Assembly (NCBI RefSeq): GCF_039941195.1
Contig: NZ_JBDVFA010000060.1
Coordinates: 62,001 to 126,000 of the forward strand
Source: Aurantibacter_A sp039941195
GTDB taxonomy: Bacteria; Bacteroidota; Bacteroidia; Flavobacteriales; Flavobacteriaceae
Reading direction: 5' to 3'
DNA length: 64,000 bases
The translations under genes and the position numbers were made by a program. Position 1 is the first letter of the stretch; every line of letters starts with the position of its first letter. The notes beneath the pieces are model-generated. The model had not been told where the DNA came from and did no database searches. It saw only the letters and a list, made by a program, of their open reading frames with translations. Positions 54,751 through 63,699 of the stretch are shown one piece after another.

Positions 54751-57700
54751 ATGATTTTTAAAAATAAACTAGCACTAATACTTGCCCTGTTCGTAAGCAT
54801 GGCAATATTTGCTCAAGATGGCTCTCAATTGACTGGTACAATTGTAGATGCAGACAACATTCCTATTGCAGGGGCAAACGTTATTATAGCAAATACCACA
54901 ACCGGTACTGCAACGGATTTCGATGGAAATTATGAGATTACTGTAAATGAAGGTGATCAAATTCAATTTTCATATATAGGATTCGTTACTCAAACAATCC
55001 CTTATACAGGACAAGGAACTTTAGATGTTACTATGGCTGAAGATGCAGCACTACTTGATGAGGTAGTAGTTGTAGGTTATGGTACTCGAAAAAAATCACA
55101 TCTTACTGGTGCAGTAGCTAAAGTAAAAGGTGATGCCATTGCAGGTATACAGGCTGCGCGTGTTGATGACGCTTTAGCAGGTAAATTACCTGGTGTTTTA
55201 ATTCAAAACCAAAGTGGTGCACCTGGAGCTGATCCAAAAATTCAGATTAGGGCTGCTTCTTCTATTACAGGAAATTCAGACCCACTGATCGTTGTGGATG
55301 GTTATCCTATTTCAGGGAGTTTAGCCACTGTAAACCCAAACGACATTGAAAGCTTAGAAGTATTAAAGGATGCTGCCTCTGCTGCCATTTATGGTTCTAG
55401 AGGTGCAAATGGTGTTATTTTGATTACTTCTAAAAAAGGTAGATCTGGCAAAACTAAATTTAGCTACAATGCTTACACCAGTTTTTCAAATAAGTATGTA
55501 GATAATATTAAAATGACTGCAAGTGAATTTGCAGATTATGCTGATGCTTCTATTGCCAATGGCAATTGGGATGTTTCTGAACTAGAAGCAGCGGCTCCAG
55601 GATATACACAATTTAAGATAAATGCTTACAGAAATGCACCTGATGTTGTTGCAAGAGAAGATTATTTTTTTGGAACTGGTTCTACACAAAGCCATGATTT
55701 TAGTATGAGCGGTGGTAGTGAAGATTCAAACTTCTTTGCATCTATGGGATATCAGGATACAGAAGGGGTTGTAATAAATCAAGGATTTGAAAGACTGAAT
55801 GCACGTTTAAGTGCTGACACTAAACTTGGAAAGAAGTTCAAGGCTGGAATAAGCTTTAACGGATTTGCTTCCGATAGATCTGATTTTGAAGGTAGCTTAA
55901 GAGATGCCAACAGGCAGTATGATATTAGTCCTATTTACCATACACCTGCATCTATAGCATTTGTTCAAGAATTAGAAGCACAACATCAAGCTTTAGGTTA
56001 TACCGTAAATAGAAGTGGTGCTGTAAGTGGATTTAGAGCTTATGATACTAGAGCCGTAGCTGGAGACCTTCCAGGTCTTTTTCCTCAAAGTATTTATGAC
56101 TTACAACCTGGTGACCCAGCATGGGACTGGCACTACGGACGAGATGGTAATGGTATTGGAGGTTCAGGAAATCCTGGAACTGCAAGTATTGTTGACAACA
56201 AATCAAATACTGAAAAAACGTATTTTGCTAATATTAGCTCCTATTTATCATATGCTATTGCAGAAGGTTTAACCTTAAAAACTGTATTAGGTGGAGATTA
56301 TAGAGCTACTCAATTCAAACAACACGCATTAATAACTGGTGACGGTGGTGGCGAATTGAAAGATACTTATTTAGACCAACAGGACGTTCAAACAAAGTCT
56401 ATGTTAAGTGTAACTACGTTAGACTATAATACCGTGTTAAATGACAAGCATGATATATCTGCAGTAATTGGGGTAGAATTTCAAAAGAACCATCTTTTAG
56501 GTACGTCAATAGAAGGTAATAACGTAGAACAACGTTTAGGAGAGCCTCTAAACTATGCATTTATAGCAAACGCAAATACCATCGTTACGGAAAGAAATGA
56601 AACTATCCATAGAGAAAGTATTTTTGGAAGAATTGCCTATGCATATGACAACCGTTACTTAATATCTGCTTCTGTAAGAAGAGATGGTGATTCTCGTTTT
56701 GGTGCTAATAACAAACATGAAATATTCCCAGCATTCTCATTAGGATGGAACATTCATAATGAATCGTTTTGGAATTCAGAAAGCTTTATCAGTACATTTA
56801 AACCAAGAGTTAGTTACGGGTCTTTAGGTACTACATCTAATTTAGGAGCTTATAATGCGTTAAGTTTTGCAAATCCTGCAACGACACCATTAGGGAATGC
56901 ATTTCTTATTCCATCTGATACCTCAAACCCAGATTTAACATGGCAAACAAATACTGAGACTAACTATGGTATTGATTTAGGTTTTGCAAATAATCGTTTC
57001 ACTTTGGGTGTAGATTATTACACATCTGATATTGAAAATATCTTAATTGACTTAAGTGTATCTGAAGTATTGGGTAGAAGTTCAATTAGAGTGAATTCTG
57101 GAGATGTGAAAAGTTCTGGTATGGAATTTGAAATGAACGCGGGAATCGTGAGAAACGATAATTTCAATTGGAGTTTGGGCGCAAACCTTTCTACAGTAAA
57201 TACAGAAATTACGGACTTAGGTCCTTTAACTCAATTACCAGATCAAATTTATGGTACTTCTGGTAGAGGTGCTGTCTATAGAAATTACGTTGGTGGAGAA
57301 ATTGGTGAATTATGGGGCTTACAAACTACAGGATGGGTTGATGAGGTACATATGATAAACCCTACAGATGTAATTGGTGCATCAAGTGGAGAAGTATATG
57401 TAGTTGATCAAAATGGCGATGGTGTCATTGACGCAACAAAAACAGTTGAAGATGGTGGAGATTTAGTGAAATTAGGAACAAATACACCTGATTTTTACTG
57501 GGGACTTAACAGTAATATGAGCTATAAAAATTTAGATTTATCGTTCCAATTACAAGGTTCTCATGGAGCGGTGCTTTACAATGTTGACCCACTTTATTAT
57601 GGTTCAAATTGGGGTGGTAGACTACGTGAAAGTTTTGATGCTGATGGTGATGGTATTGAAGATGCTACAGGTAAACATTATACTAGAGCAAGAGATCAAA

Positions 57701-57984
57701 CTGACGCTACAGTTCAAGATGCTGGTTATGTTGCTTTAAGAAACCTAACACTCGGCTACACATTTAACCCAGACCTTATGAGTAAAATTGGTTTAAATTC
57801 TATTAGAATATATGGTGCAGCCACCAATTTATTATATATAGTTGGGGATGATTATACTTCTTATAACCCAGAAGGCATAAACACTTCAAACTCTGGGTAT
57901 GGCGGACCAATTACTTCTGGGCATCAAGAAGGTGCATATCCAGTGTTAAGAACTTTCACATTAGGTTTAAATGTTAATTTTTAA
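54751..57984 (+). CDS. SusC/RagA-type TonB-dependent outer-membrane transporter
   Basis: The 1077-residue protein has a signal peptide ending AIFAQ (residue ~22) and a CarboxypepD_reg-like domain (LTGTIVDADNIPIAGANVIIANTTTG, ~27-105). The SusC landmarks are present: LLDEVVVVGYGTRKKSHLTGAV near 108, the plug, and SAAIYGSRGANGVILITSKKGR near 210-232. The barrel runs to a terminal Phe. It should import alginate oligosaccharides through the outer membrane with its SusD partner, whose gene starts 10 bases later. Three operator copies upstream indicate tight uronate-dependent control. It is the only SusC/D pair in the window. Confidence 0.95.
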   Translation: MIFKNKLALILALFVSMAIFAQDGSQLTGTIVDADNIPIAGANVIIANTTTGTATDFDGNYEITVNEGDQIQFSYIGFVTQTIPYTGQGTLDVTMAEDAALLDEVVVVGYGTRKKSHLTGAVAKVKGDAIAGIQAARVDDALAGKLPGVLIQNQSGAPGADPKIQIRAASSITGNSDPLIVVDGYPISGSLATVNPNDIESLEVLKDAASAAIYGSRGANGVILITSKKGRSGKTKFSYNAYTSFSNKYVDNIKMTASEFADYADASIANGNWDVSELEAAAPGYTQFKINAYRNAPDVVAREDYFFGTGSTQSHDFSMSGGSEDSNFFASMGYQDTEGVVINQGFERLNARLSADTKLGKKFKAGISFNGFASDRSDFEGSLRDANRQYDISPIYHTPASIAFVQELEAQHQALGYTVNRSGAVSGFRAYDTRAVAGDLPGLFPQSIYDLQPGDPAWDWHYGRDGNGIGGSGNPGTASIVDNKSNTEKTYFANISSYLSYAIAEGLTLKTVLGGDYRATQFKQHALITGDGGGELKDTYLDQQDVQTKSMLSVTTLDYNTVLNDKHDISAVIGVEFQKNHLLGTSIEGNNVEQRLGEPLNYAFIANANTIVTERNETIHRESIFGRIAYAYDNRYLISASVRRDGDSRFGANNKHEIFPAFSLGWNIHNESFWNSESFISTFKPRVSYGSLGTTSNLGAYNALSFANPATTPLGNAFLIPSDTSNPDLTWQTNTETNYGIDLGFANNRFTLGVDYYTSDIENILIDLSVSEVLGRSSIRVNSGDVKSSGMEFEMNAGIVRNDNFNWSLGANLSTVNTEITDLGPLTQLPDQIYGTSGRGAVYRNYVGGEIGELWGLQTTGWVDEVHMINPTDVIGASSGEVYVVDQNGDGVIDATKTVEDGGDLVKLGTNTPDFYWGLNSNMSYKNLDLSFQLQGSHGAVLYNVDPLYYGSNWGGRLRESFDADGDGIEDATGKHYTRARDQTDATVQDAGYVALRNLTLGYTFNPDLMSKIGLNSIRIYGAATNLLYIVGDDYTSYNPEGINTSNSGYGGPITSGHQEGAYPVLRTFTLGLNVNF

Positions 57985-57994
57985 TAATAAAACA

Positions 57995-59359
57995 ATGAAA
58001 AATATATATATATTATTAGGATCTTTGCTATTAATAACAGCATGTTCCACAGACTTAGACCAGGTACCACCCAATCAAGTGGATGCAGATAACGTAAGTG
58101 ATTATGAACCTGTATTGATTGCAGCATATTCTTATCATTATGATGCAATACACACCATGCCAGTATTAGGAGATTTCAGATCAGATGATTGTTTGTTTGA
58201 CGAAACTCCTTATACAGATTTCGCTGACTTTTCTGGCAACAGTATAACCAGTAGTATGAATGCAGATTTTTTTAGACCTTTTTATTCTAGCCTCTATCAA
58301 TCGATTCTAAGTGCAAACGATGTTATTTTAAACTCTACGAATGCTACGCAAGTTGGTGAAGCTCAATTCGTAAGAGCGTTAGCTTATTTTAAATTGGTTC
58401 AAGTTTTTGGCGATGTAACTGTCAATTTGTTAGGAGCACCAACAGTTGAAGAGATTGCTGCTGCTGACCTTACAAGACAACCTAAAAATGATGTTTATAA
58501 CAATATCATCATACCTGACCTACAAGCAGCAAAGAGTGTTTTAGGCGCTTCTAATGCTGCAAACGCAGGTGGCAGAGCAACAAGTAATGCTGCACAAGGA
58601 TTGCTAGGAAAAGTGTACGCAACAATGGGTAACTATGGAGCAGCTGCAACAGAACTTAGTGCTGTAATAAACGGAGCTGGAGCTGCAGGTATTACATTAG
58701 TTCCGGATTTTTCAATGATTTTTGGTAGTGACAACAACTGGAATTCAGAAATTTTATTTGCAACAGCGCAATCAGCTTCTGCCATTATTCCAGGTGCCAC
58801 TCGTACAGAAATTATTGGAAATTGGTATGCCGGTAGAAACACCAAAGCAGATGATGGTGCGCCAATATCTGCTGATTTAATTGCTGCTTTTGCCGCTAGT
58901 ACTGGAGATCTAAGAACAGCTTTGACACTGAACGGCGAGACTGCTTCTGTAAAATATGATGCTGGTTCTTACACTGACATGAATTGGATAGAATTAAGAT
59001 TAACTGATGTTATAATGTTATATGCTGAGGCGTTGAATGAAACTACAAATGCAGGCGGAGGAGAATCTGCAAGTATATTAGCATTATTAGATCCAATTAG
59101 AACTAGAGCAGGATTAGCAAGTTTAAGTGGCACCGCAACTACGCAGGCTGAAGTTAGACAAGCAATTTTGGACGAAAGAAGATTAGAGTTTGCCTGCGAA
59201 GGACAAAGATGGTTTGATTTGGTTCGTTTTGAAGCCGCTAGTCCGGGCATACTTAATGCTGAAATGGGAGAAACAATTAACAGTAATTATTATGTTTTCC
59301 CTATGCCTGTTACAGAGGTAACTTCATTTGACGAAATAATACAAAACGAAGGATATTAA
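57995..59359 (+). CDS. SusD/RagB-type surface glycan-binding lipoprotein
   Basis: The ATG at 57995 is used, giving a 454-residue lipoprotein with signal SLLLITACSTD (lipobox near residue 13-17); a longer frame would run back into the SusC stop. The TPR-like helical fold is indicated by GEAQFVRALAYFKLVQVFGDV near 125-145, GLLGKVYATMGNYGAAATEL near 200 and the C-terminal LDERRLEFACEGQRWFDLVRF near 385-410. The end (FPMPVTEVTSFDEIIQNEGY) is typical. It caps the SusC pore and binds the oligosaccharide outside the cell. A strong hairpin follows. Confidence 0.94.
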   Translation: MKNIYILLGSLLLITACSTDLDQVPPNQVDADNVSDYEPVLIAAYSYHYDAIHTMPVLGDFRSDDCLFDETPYTDFADFSGNSITSSMNADFFRPFYSSLYQSILSANDVILNSTNATQVGEAQFVRALAYFKLVQVFGDVTVNLLGAPTVEEIAAADLTRQPKNDVYNNIIIPDLQAAKSVLGASNAANAGGRATSNAAQGLLGKVYATMGNYGAAATELSAVINGAGAAGITLVPDFSMIFGSDNNWNSEILFATAQSASAIIPGATRTEIIGNWYAGRNTKADDGAPISADLIAAFAASTGDLRTALTLNGETASVKYDAGSYTDMNWIELRLTDVIMLYAEALNETTNAGGGESASILALLDPIRTRAGLASLSGTATTQAEVRQAILDERRLEFACEGQRWFDLVRFEAASPGILNAEMGETINSNYYVFPMPVTEVTSFDEIIQNEGY

Positions 59360-59423
59360 GAATCCGTTTTGTTTAAGGCATCTACAATTTAACACGATAA
59401 TTAGTTGAGTTGGTTTTTTATCT

Positions 59424-59460
59424 GAATTTGCTGACCCTGTACACAAGGGTCAGTAAATTC
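59424..59460 (+). terminator. Strong hairpin after susD
   Basis: A 15-bp stem (GAATTTGCTGACCCT against AGGGTCAGTAAATTC, one G-T pair) encloses the loop GTACACA. Only TATTAAAA follows, so it may end transcription or protect the 3' end of the SusC-SusD message. Confidence 0.75.
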
Positions 59461-59539
59461 TATTAAAAATGAAAGAAGTTAGTACTAATTTATCTTTTAA
59501 GGTTCTATTAATTTTTTTGATTAAACTATTTAATTAAAT

Positions 59540-59564
59540 TAGCAAACCAATCTGGTTAACCAAT
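59540..59564 (+). promoter_or_regulatory. Operator upstream of the second GntR gene
   Basis: A degenerate copy, TAGCAAACCAA (59540-59550), sits beside the full TCTGGTTAACCAAT (59551-59564), 28 bases before the GntR start. The arrangement mirrors the double sites at 31625 and 32129, with the first copy decayed. The -7 box here (TAAATTAG, 59535-59542) is poor. Confidence 0.7.
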
Positions 59565-59592
59565 TTTAAAAACTACAGAACAGCTATCCATT

Positions 59593-60306
59593 ATGAAATT
59601 AGTAATTCCCACAAATAAAGAACATAAGGACGTTCAAAATGAACTAATTTCTAAAATTCGAGATTTAATAATATTTAAAAATCTAGAACCAGGTGACAAA
59701 TTACCATCAGAACGATCATTATCAGATAAGTTTGAAGTAAGTAGAAGCAACATTCGCGAAGCCATACAAAAATTAGAATTTTATGGTCTATTAATTTCAA
59801 AACCACAAAGTGGAACCTTTGTAGCAGACATAGCACAGGTAGCTATGAATGGTATGATTGATGACATTCTTCGACTTGAAGATCCAGATTTTAGATCATT
59901 GGTTGAAACTAGAATATTACTAGAACTAAAAACAGTTCGATTAGCAGCTTTAAGAAGAACAGAAGAAGATTTAAAAAAACTAGAAGAAGCTTTAGAAGCA
60001 TTTAGAATAAAGGTAGTAAACGGAGAAGATGCTGTTCAAGAAGATCTCCTGTTTCATTTAGCCATTGCAAAAGCTAGCGGAAACAGTACCATGAATACAT
60101 TTATGTTAATAATTACGCCCGAAATTATTACCAACTTTGAAAAACATCATGTTTGTGATAAAGATCAAAGCATGAAGGGCATTCAAGAACATCAAAATAT
60201 TTTTGATGCTATAAAAGAACAAAATACGCAGAAGGCCAAAGAAATGATGAAAATTCATTTCAATCAATTATATCAATATTGTTATAATAAAAAAACGAAA
60301 AAATAA
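59593..60306 (+). CDS. GntR-family regulator, FadR/FCD type (second copy)
   Basis: The 237-residue protein has the winged-helix motif GDKLPSERSLSDKFEVSRSNIREAIQKLEFYGLL near 37-70. An FCD domain follows with QEDLLFHLAIAKAS (Asp, His), IQEHQNIF (His) and MKIHFNQL (His). It shares domain order and many residues with the regulator at 41346 (for example LEFYGxL and the EDLxFHxxxAKAS block), so the two are paralogues. It heads the operon for monouronate uptake and KDG metabolism and has an operator directly upstream, which suggests autoregulation. Which of the two GntR proteins binds which site is not visible in the sequence. Confidence 0.9.
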   Translation: MKLVIPTNKEHKDVQNELISKIRDLIIFKNLEPGDKLPSERSLSDKFEVSRSNIREAIQKLEFYGLLISKPQSGTFVADIAQVAMNGMIDDILRLEDPDFRSLVETRILLELKTVRLAALRRTEEDLKKLEEALEAFRIKVVNGEDAVQEDLLFHLAIAKASGNSTMNTFMLIITPEIITNFEKHHVCDKDQSMKGIQEHQNIFDAIKEQNTQKAKEMMKIHFNQLYQYCYNKKTKK

Positions 60307-60372
60307 AAAAATCCAAGGATTCAATTATTTACAATAGTTATTATTAAAACTAAAAATATGTTCCCCCTTTTT

Positions 60373-60405
60373 AAAAACATGTCCAAATTACTAGTTCATG
60401 TTTTT
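60373..60405 (+). terminator. Weak hairpin between gntR and the MFS gene
   Basis: AAAAACATG pairs with CATGTTTTT across a 15-base loop and is followed by TTATTT. It sits in the 136-base gap after the GntR gene. It could partly end the regulator transcript, but the stem is AT-rich. Confidence 0.4.
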
Positions 60406-60442
60406 TATTTAAAAAATCCAACTACAACCAAAAACTAGAAAT

Positions 60443-61744
60443 ATGAAATTTAAAGGATTAAGATGGTGGGTCATAGGTTTAATAGCCCTTGCTACGGTTA
60501 TCAACTATATCGATCGCCAAGCACTTCCTGTTCTGTGGCCAGATATTGCCGAAGATTTATATCCAGACAAGACGTCGGATGAACGTAAAGGCATCTATGC
60601 TTTTATATCAACAATTTTTATATTTTCATATGCATTTGGACAGGCCATTTTTGGAAAGATATTCGATAAACTTGGAACGCGAATAGGTTTCACATTATCC
60701 ATTGGTTTTTGGTCAATAGCTACAGCCTTACATGCTTTTGCCAAAGGTATTTTCACATTAAGTCTTTTTCGTTCACTTTTAGGAATTTCTGAAGCTGGAA
60801 ATTGGCCAGGAGCCGCCAAAGCAAATGCAGAATGGTTTCCAACCAAAGAACGAGCATTTGCTCAGGGATTATTTAATTCAGGGGCGGCTATAGGTGGAAT
60901 TGTAGCATTTCCAACTATTGGATTATTATCCGTGTATTTTAGCTGGAATTGGATATTTATATTGGTTGGTATAACGGGTTTATTGTGGCTTATTCCATGG
61001 TGGATTTTAGTAAAATCTCCACCTAAATCACATCCTTGGATAACCGAAGAAGAACGTAAATACATATTAACAGGTCAGCAAAATCAGGATGAGGATCAAG
61101 ATGGAGAATTTGACGAAGGATACAACCCTGAAACTGGTAAAATGTTAAAACATAAAGAAAGCTGGGGTGTCATTATTGCTTCTGCCGCACTCGACCCAAT
61201 TTGGTGGTTATTTATTTTCTGGATACCTATTTATTTAAATGAAGTATACGGAATGGATGTGAAATCAATCGGATTTTATGCATGGGTACCATATGTTGGT
61301 GCTATGCTAGGTGCATGGTTTGGTGGTCTTTTAGCTCAAAATCGCATTAAGAGTGGCTGGTCTACAAATAAAACGCGAAAACTCGTAATCACACTTGGAT
61401 GCCTCATTATGTTGCCATTCTTATTTTTGATGGCTAACCCAGGCGGACCAACCACAGCTGTTATTTATATGGCAGTAATCTTATTTGGATTCCAAACTGC
61501 CATTGGAAATGTGCAAACTTTACCAAGTGATTTGTTTGGAGGAAAAACGGTTGGTACATTATCAGGTTTTGCAGGTATGGCTGCTAAATTGGGAGCATTT
61601 GGTCTAACAGCACTAGTTCCTTGGCTTACATCAGGAGGTAATTATACGCCAGCCTTTGTAATTGGGGCAGCATTAGCAATAATTACTATGCTTAGTGTAT
61701 GGGTACTAATACCAAAAATTGAACCCCTAAAAAGTGAAAATTAA
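60443..61744 (+). CDS. MFS hexuronate transporter (ExuT-like, anion:cation symporter)
   Basis: The 433-residue protein has 12 membrane segments. ATVINYIDRQALPVLWPDIAED near 17-37 and GIYAFISTIFIFSYAFGQAIFGKIFDKLGTRIGF near 50-83 carry the MFS A-motif (GKIFDKLGTR). SLLGISEAGNWPGAAKANAEWFP near 112-133 is the ExuT/ACS-family signature. It should bring a monomeric unsaturated or saturated uronate across the inner membrane, coupled to protons. It lies in one operon with a reductase and KDG kinase. It is one of three different inner-membrane uptake systems in this region. Confidence 0.9.
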   Translation: MKFKGLRWWVIGLIALATVINYIDRQALPVLWPDIAEDLYPDKTSDERKGIYAFISTIFIFSYAFGQAIFGKIFDKLGTRIGFTLSIGFWSIATALHAFAKGIFTLSLFRSLLGISEAGNWPGAAKANAEWFPTKERAFAQGLFNSGAAIGGIVAFPTIGLLSVYFSWNWIFILVGITGLLWLIPWWILVKSPPKSHPWITEEERKYILTGQQNQDEDQDGEFDEGYNPETGKMLKHKESWGVIIASAALDPIWWLFIFWIPIYLNEVYGMDVKSIGFYAWVPYVGAMLGAWFGGLLAQNRIKSGWSTNKTRKLVITLGCLIMLPFLFLMANPGGPTTAVIYMAVILFGFQTAIGNVQTLPSDLFGGKTVGTLSGFAGMAAKLGAFGLTALVPWLTSGGNYTPAFVIGAALAIITMLSVWVLIPKIEPLKSEN

Positions 61745-61776
61745 TAATATAAAAATAGATTTAAATTAAATATAAA

Positions 61777-62538
61777 ATGAGCAATAAAGGAAAAGTAGCA
61801 GTAGTAACCGGAGCAACGGGAGGAATTGGCTTTGCAGTAGCTAAAAGATTAGGACAAGACGGGTATACTGTTGTATTAAACGGAATAGAAGATGAGAAAG
61901 GAGCTGAACGCGTAAAAGAACTAGAGGCTGAAGGTATCACCGCAGAATATTTTGGTTTTGACGTTACAAGCGATGACGCTGTAACTTCCAACATTAAAGC
62001 GATAGGAGATAAATATGGCAAAATAGACGTACTTGTAAATAATGCAGGTGGATTAGGTGGTAGATCAAGATTTGAAGAAATGACAACAGATTTTTACAGA
62101 TTTGTAATGGCATTAAATCTTGACTCCGTATTTTTTGCTTCTAGAGCAGCAATTCCTTATCTTAAAAAAGGAGAGCATCCATCGATAATTAACTATACAT
62201 CAAATGCTGGATGGACAGCTGGTGGACCGGGTGCAGGAATTTATGGCACATCAAAAGCTGGTGTTCATGCAATAACTAGAGCTTTAGCTAAAGATCTTGC
62301 TGAATATGGAATTCGTGCAAACGCAGTATCACCAGGTACAATTGACACACCATTTCACGCACAAATTAAAGCTACTAAACCAGAAGTTTTTGCTTCATGG
62401 GCAAACAATATTATGTTAGGCAGATTAGGTCAACCAGAAGATGTGGCTGGCGTTATATCTTTCTTAGCTAGTAAAGATGCTTCTTTTATCACAGCTGAAA
62501 CTATACAAATTGGTGGTGGACAAGCTTTAGGAATCTAA
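61777..62538 (+). CDS. Short-chain dehydrogenase, probable unsaturated-uronate (DEH) reductase
   Basis: The 253-residue SDR has TGATGGIGFAVAKRLG near 10-25, LVNNAGGLGGRS near 85-96, NYTSNAGWTAG with the active-site Ser near 140, YGTSKAGVHA (Tyr and Lys) near 155, and a canonical end (TAETIQIGGGQALGI). It lies between the hexuronate transporter and KDG kinase genes. That is where alginate systems encode the enzyme reducing 4-deoxy-L-erythro-5-hexoseulose uronate to KDG with NAD(P)H. Function is inferred from position. Other keto-uronate reductions are possible, and a second SDR lies at 49431. Confidence 0.82.
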   Translation: MSNKGKVAVVTGATGGIGFAVAKRLGQDGYTVVLNGIEDEKGAERVKELEAEGITAEYFGFDVTSDDAVTSNIKAIGDKYGKIDVLVNNAGGLGGRSRFEEMTTDFYRFVMALNLDSVFFASRAAIPYLKKGEHPSIINYTSNAGWTAGGPGAGIYGTSKAGVHAITRALAKDLAEYGIRANAVSPGTIDTPFHAQIKATKPEVFASWANNIMLGRLGQPEDVAGVISFLASKDASFITAETIQIGGGQALGI

Positions 62539-62639
62539 TAAATAAACCTATTTTTAGTTTTTTAAAACAATCTAAAACCAAATTCCCATTTCACTAAATA
62601 AATTAGTATGAAAAGTGGAATTATTAAAATTAATTACCA

Positions 62640-63680
62640 ATGAAGAAAGTTGTTACATTCGGAGAAATTATGCTTCGTTTAGCACCTCCAGGATTTTTGA
62701 GATTTTCACAAGCAAACAGTTTTGATGTCGTTTATGGCGGTGGTGAATCTAATGTTGCAGTATCACTAGCCAATTATGGTGTTCCTGTAGATTTTGTTAC
62801 GCGTTTACCAAAAAATGATATTGGTGAATGTGCACTTATGGAAATGCGAAAAAGAGGTGTTGGAACTAGCAAAATAGTTTACGGTGGAGATCGTTTAGGA
62901 ATTTACTTCCTTGAAACCGGTGCTGTTTCGCGTGGATCTAAAGTTGTGTATGATCGTGCCCATTCTGCTATTGCAGAAATTGAATCAGGTATGATTGATT
63001 GGGATTCTGTTTTTGAAGGTGTTGAATGGTTCCATTGGACAGGGATTACGCCTGCCATATCACAAGGTGCTGCCGATGTTTGTTTAGAAGCTGTTAAAGC
63101 TGCAGACAAAAAAGGAATTACTATTTCTACGGATTTAAATTATAGAGCCAAATTATGGAATTACGGAGGAGACCGTGAAAAAATAATGACTGAATTAACT
63201 TCGTACTGCGATGTTATTTTGGGTAATGAAGAAGACGCAGAAAAGCATTTCAATATTCACCCAGAAGGATTAGATGTACATAAAGATGGTGCTGATGTAA
63301 AAGCAGAAGCCTTTCTTTCGGTATGTAAGCAAATGATGAAGAAATTCCCAAAAGCCAAAAAAGTAATTACAACTTTAAGAGGTTCAATTTCTGCATCGCA
63401 CAACACTTGGGCTGGTGTATTATGGGATGGTTCTAAAATGTATGAAACAAGACAATACCAAATCACAGATATAGTAGATCGCGTCGGTGGTGGTGATTCA
63501 TTTATGGGAGGATTAATCTATGGTTTACTAAAATATCCAGAAGATGATCAAAATGCTTTAGACTTTGCTGTTGCAGCTTCTTGTTTAAAGCATACAATAA
63601 AAGGTGATGCTAATTTGGTAACAGTACCTGAAGTTGAAAAACTTATGGGTGGTGATGCCTCTGGTAGAGTTGCAAGATAA
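62640..63680 (+). CDS. kdgK: 2-keto-3-deoxygluconate kinase (PfkB family)
   Basis: The 346-residue protein starts KVVTFGEIMLRLAPPGFLRFSQA, then VVYGGGESNVAVSLANYG near 31-48, the sugar-binding region of KdgK-type PfkB kinases. FEGVEWFHWTGITPAIS near 128, STDLNYRAKLW near 165 and the catalytic DRVGGGDSFMGGLIYGLL near 283-300 complete the fold, with the Asp of GGGDS as base. It converts KDG to KDPG with ATP in the cytoplasm. The expected aldolase should follow beyond the window. It is about 100 bases behind the SDR gene. Confidence 0.9.
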   Translation: MKKVVTFGEIMLRLAPPGFLRFSQANSFDVVYGGGESNVAVSLANYGVPVDFVTRLPKNDIGECALMEMRKRGVGTSKIVYGGDRLGIYFLETGAVSRGSKVVYDRAHSAIAEIESGMIDWDSVFEGVEWFHWTGITPAISQGAADVCLEAVKAADKKGITISTDLNYRAKLWNYGGDREKIMTELTSYCDVILGNEEDAEKHFNIHPEGLDVHKDGADVKAEAFLSVCKQMMKKFPKAKKVITTLRGSISASHNTWAGVLWDGSKMYETRQYQITDIVDRVGGGDSFMGGLIYGLLKYPEDDQNALDFAVAASCLKHTIKGDANLVTVPEVEKLMGGDASGRVAR

Positions 63681-63699
63681 TTTAATTAAAATGGCGTAA

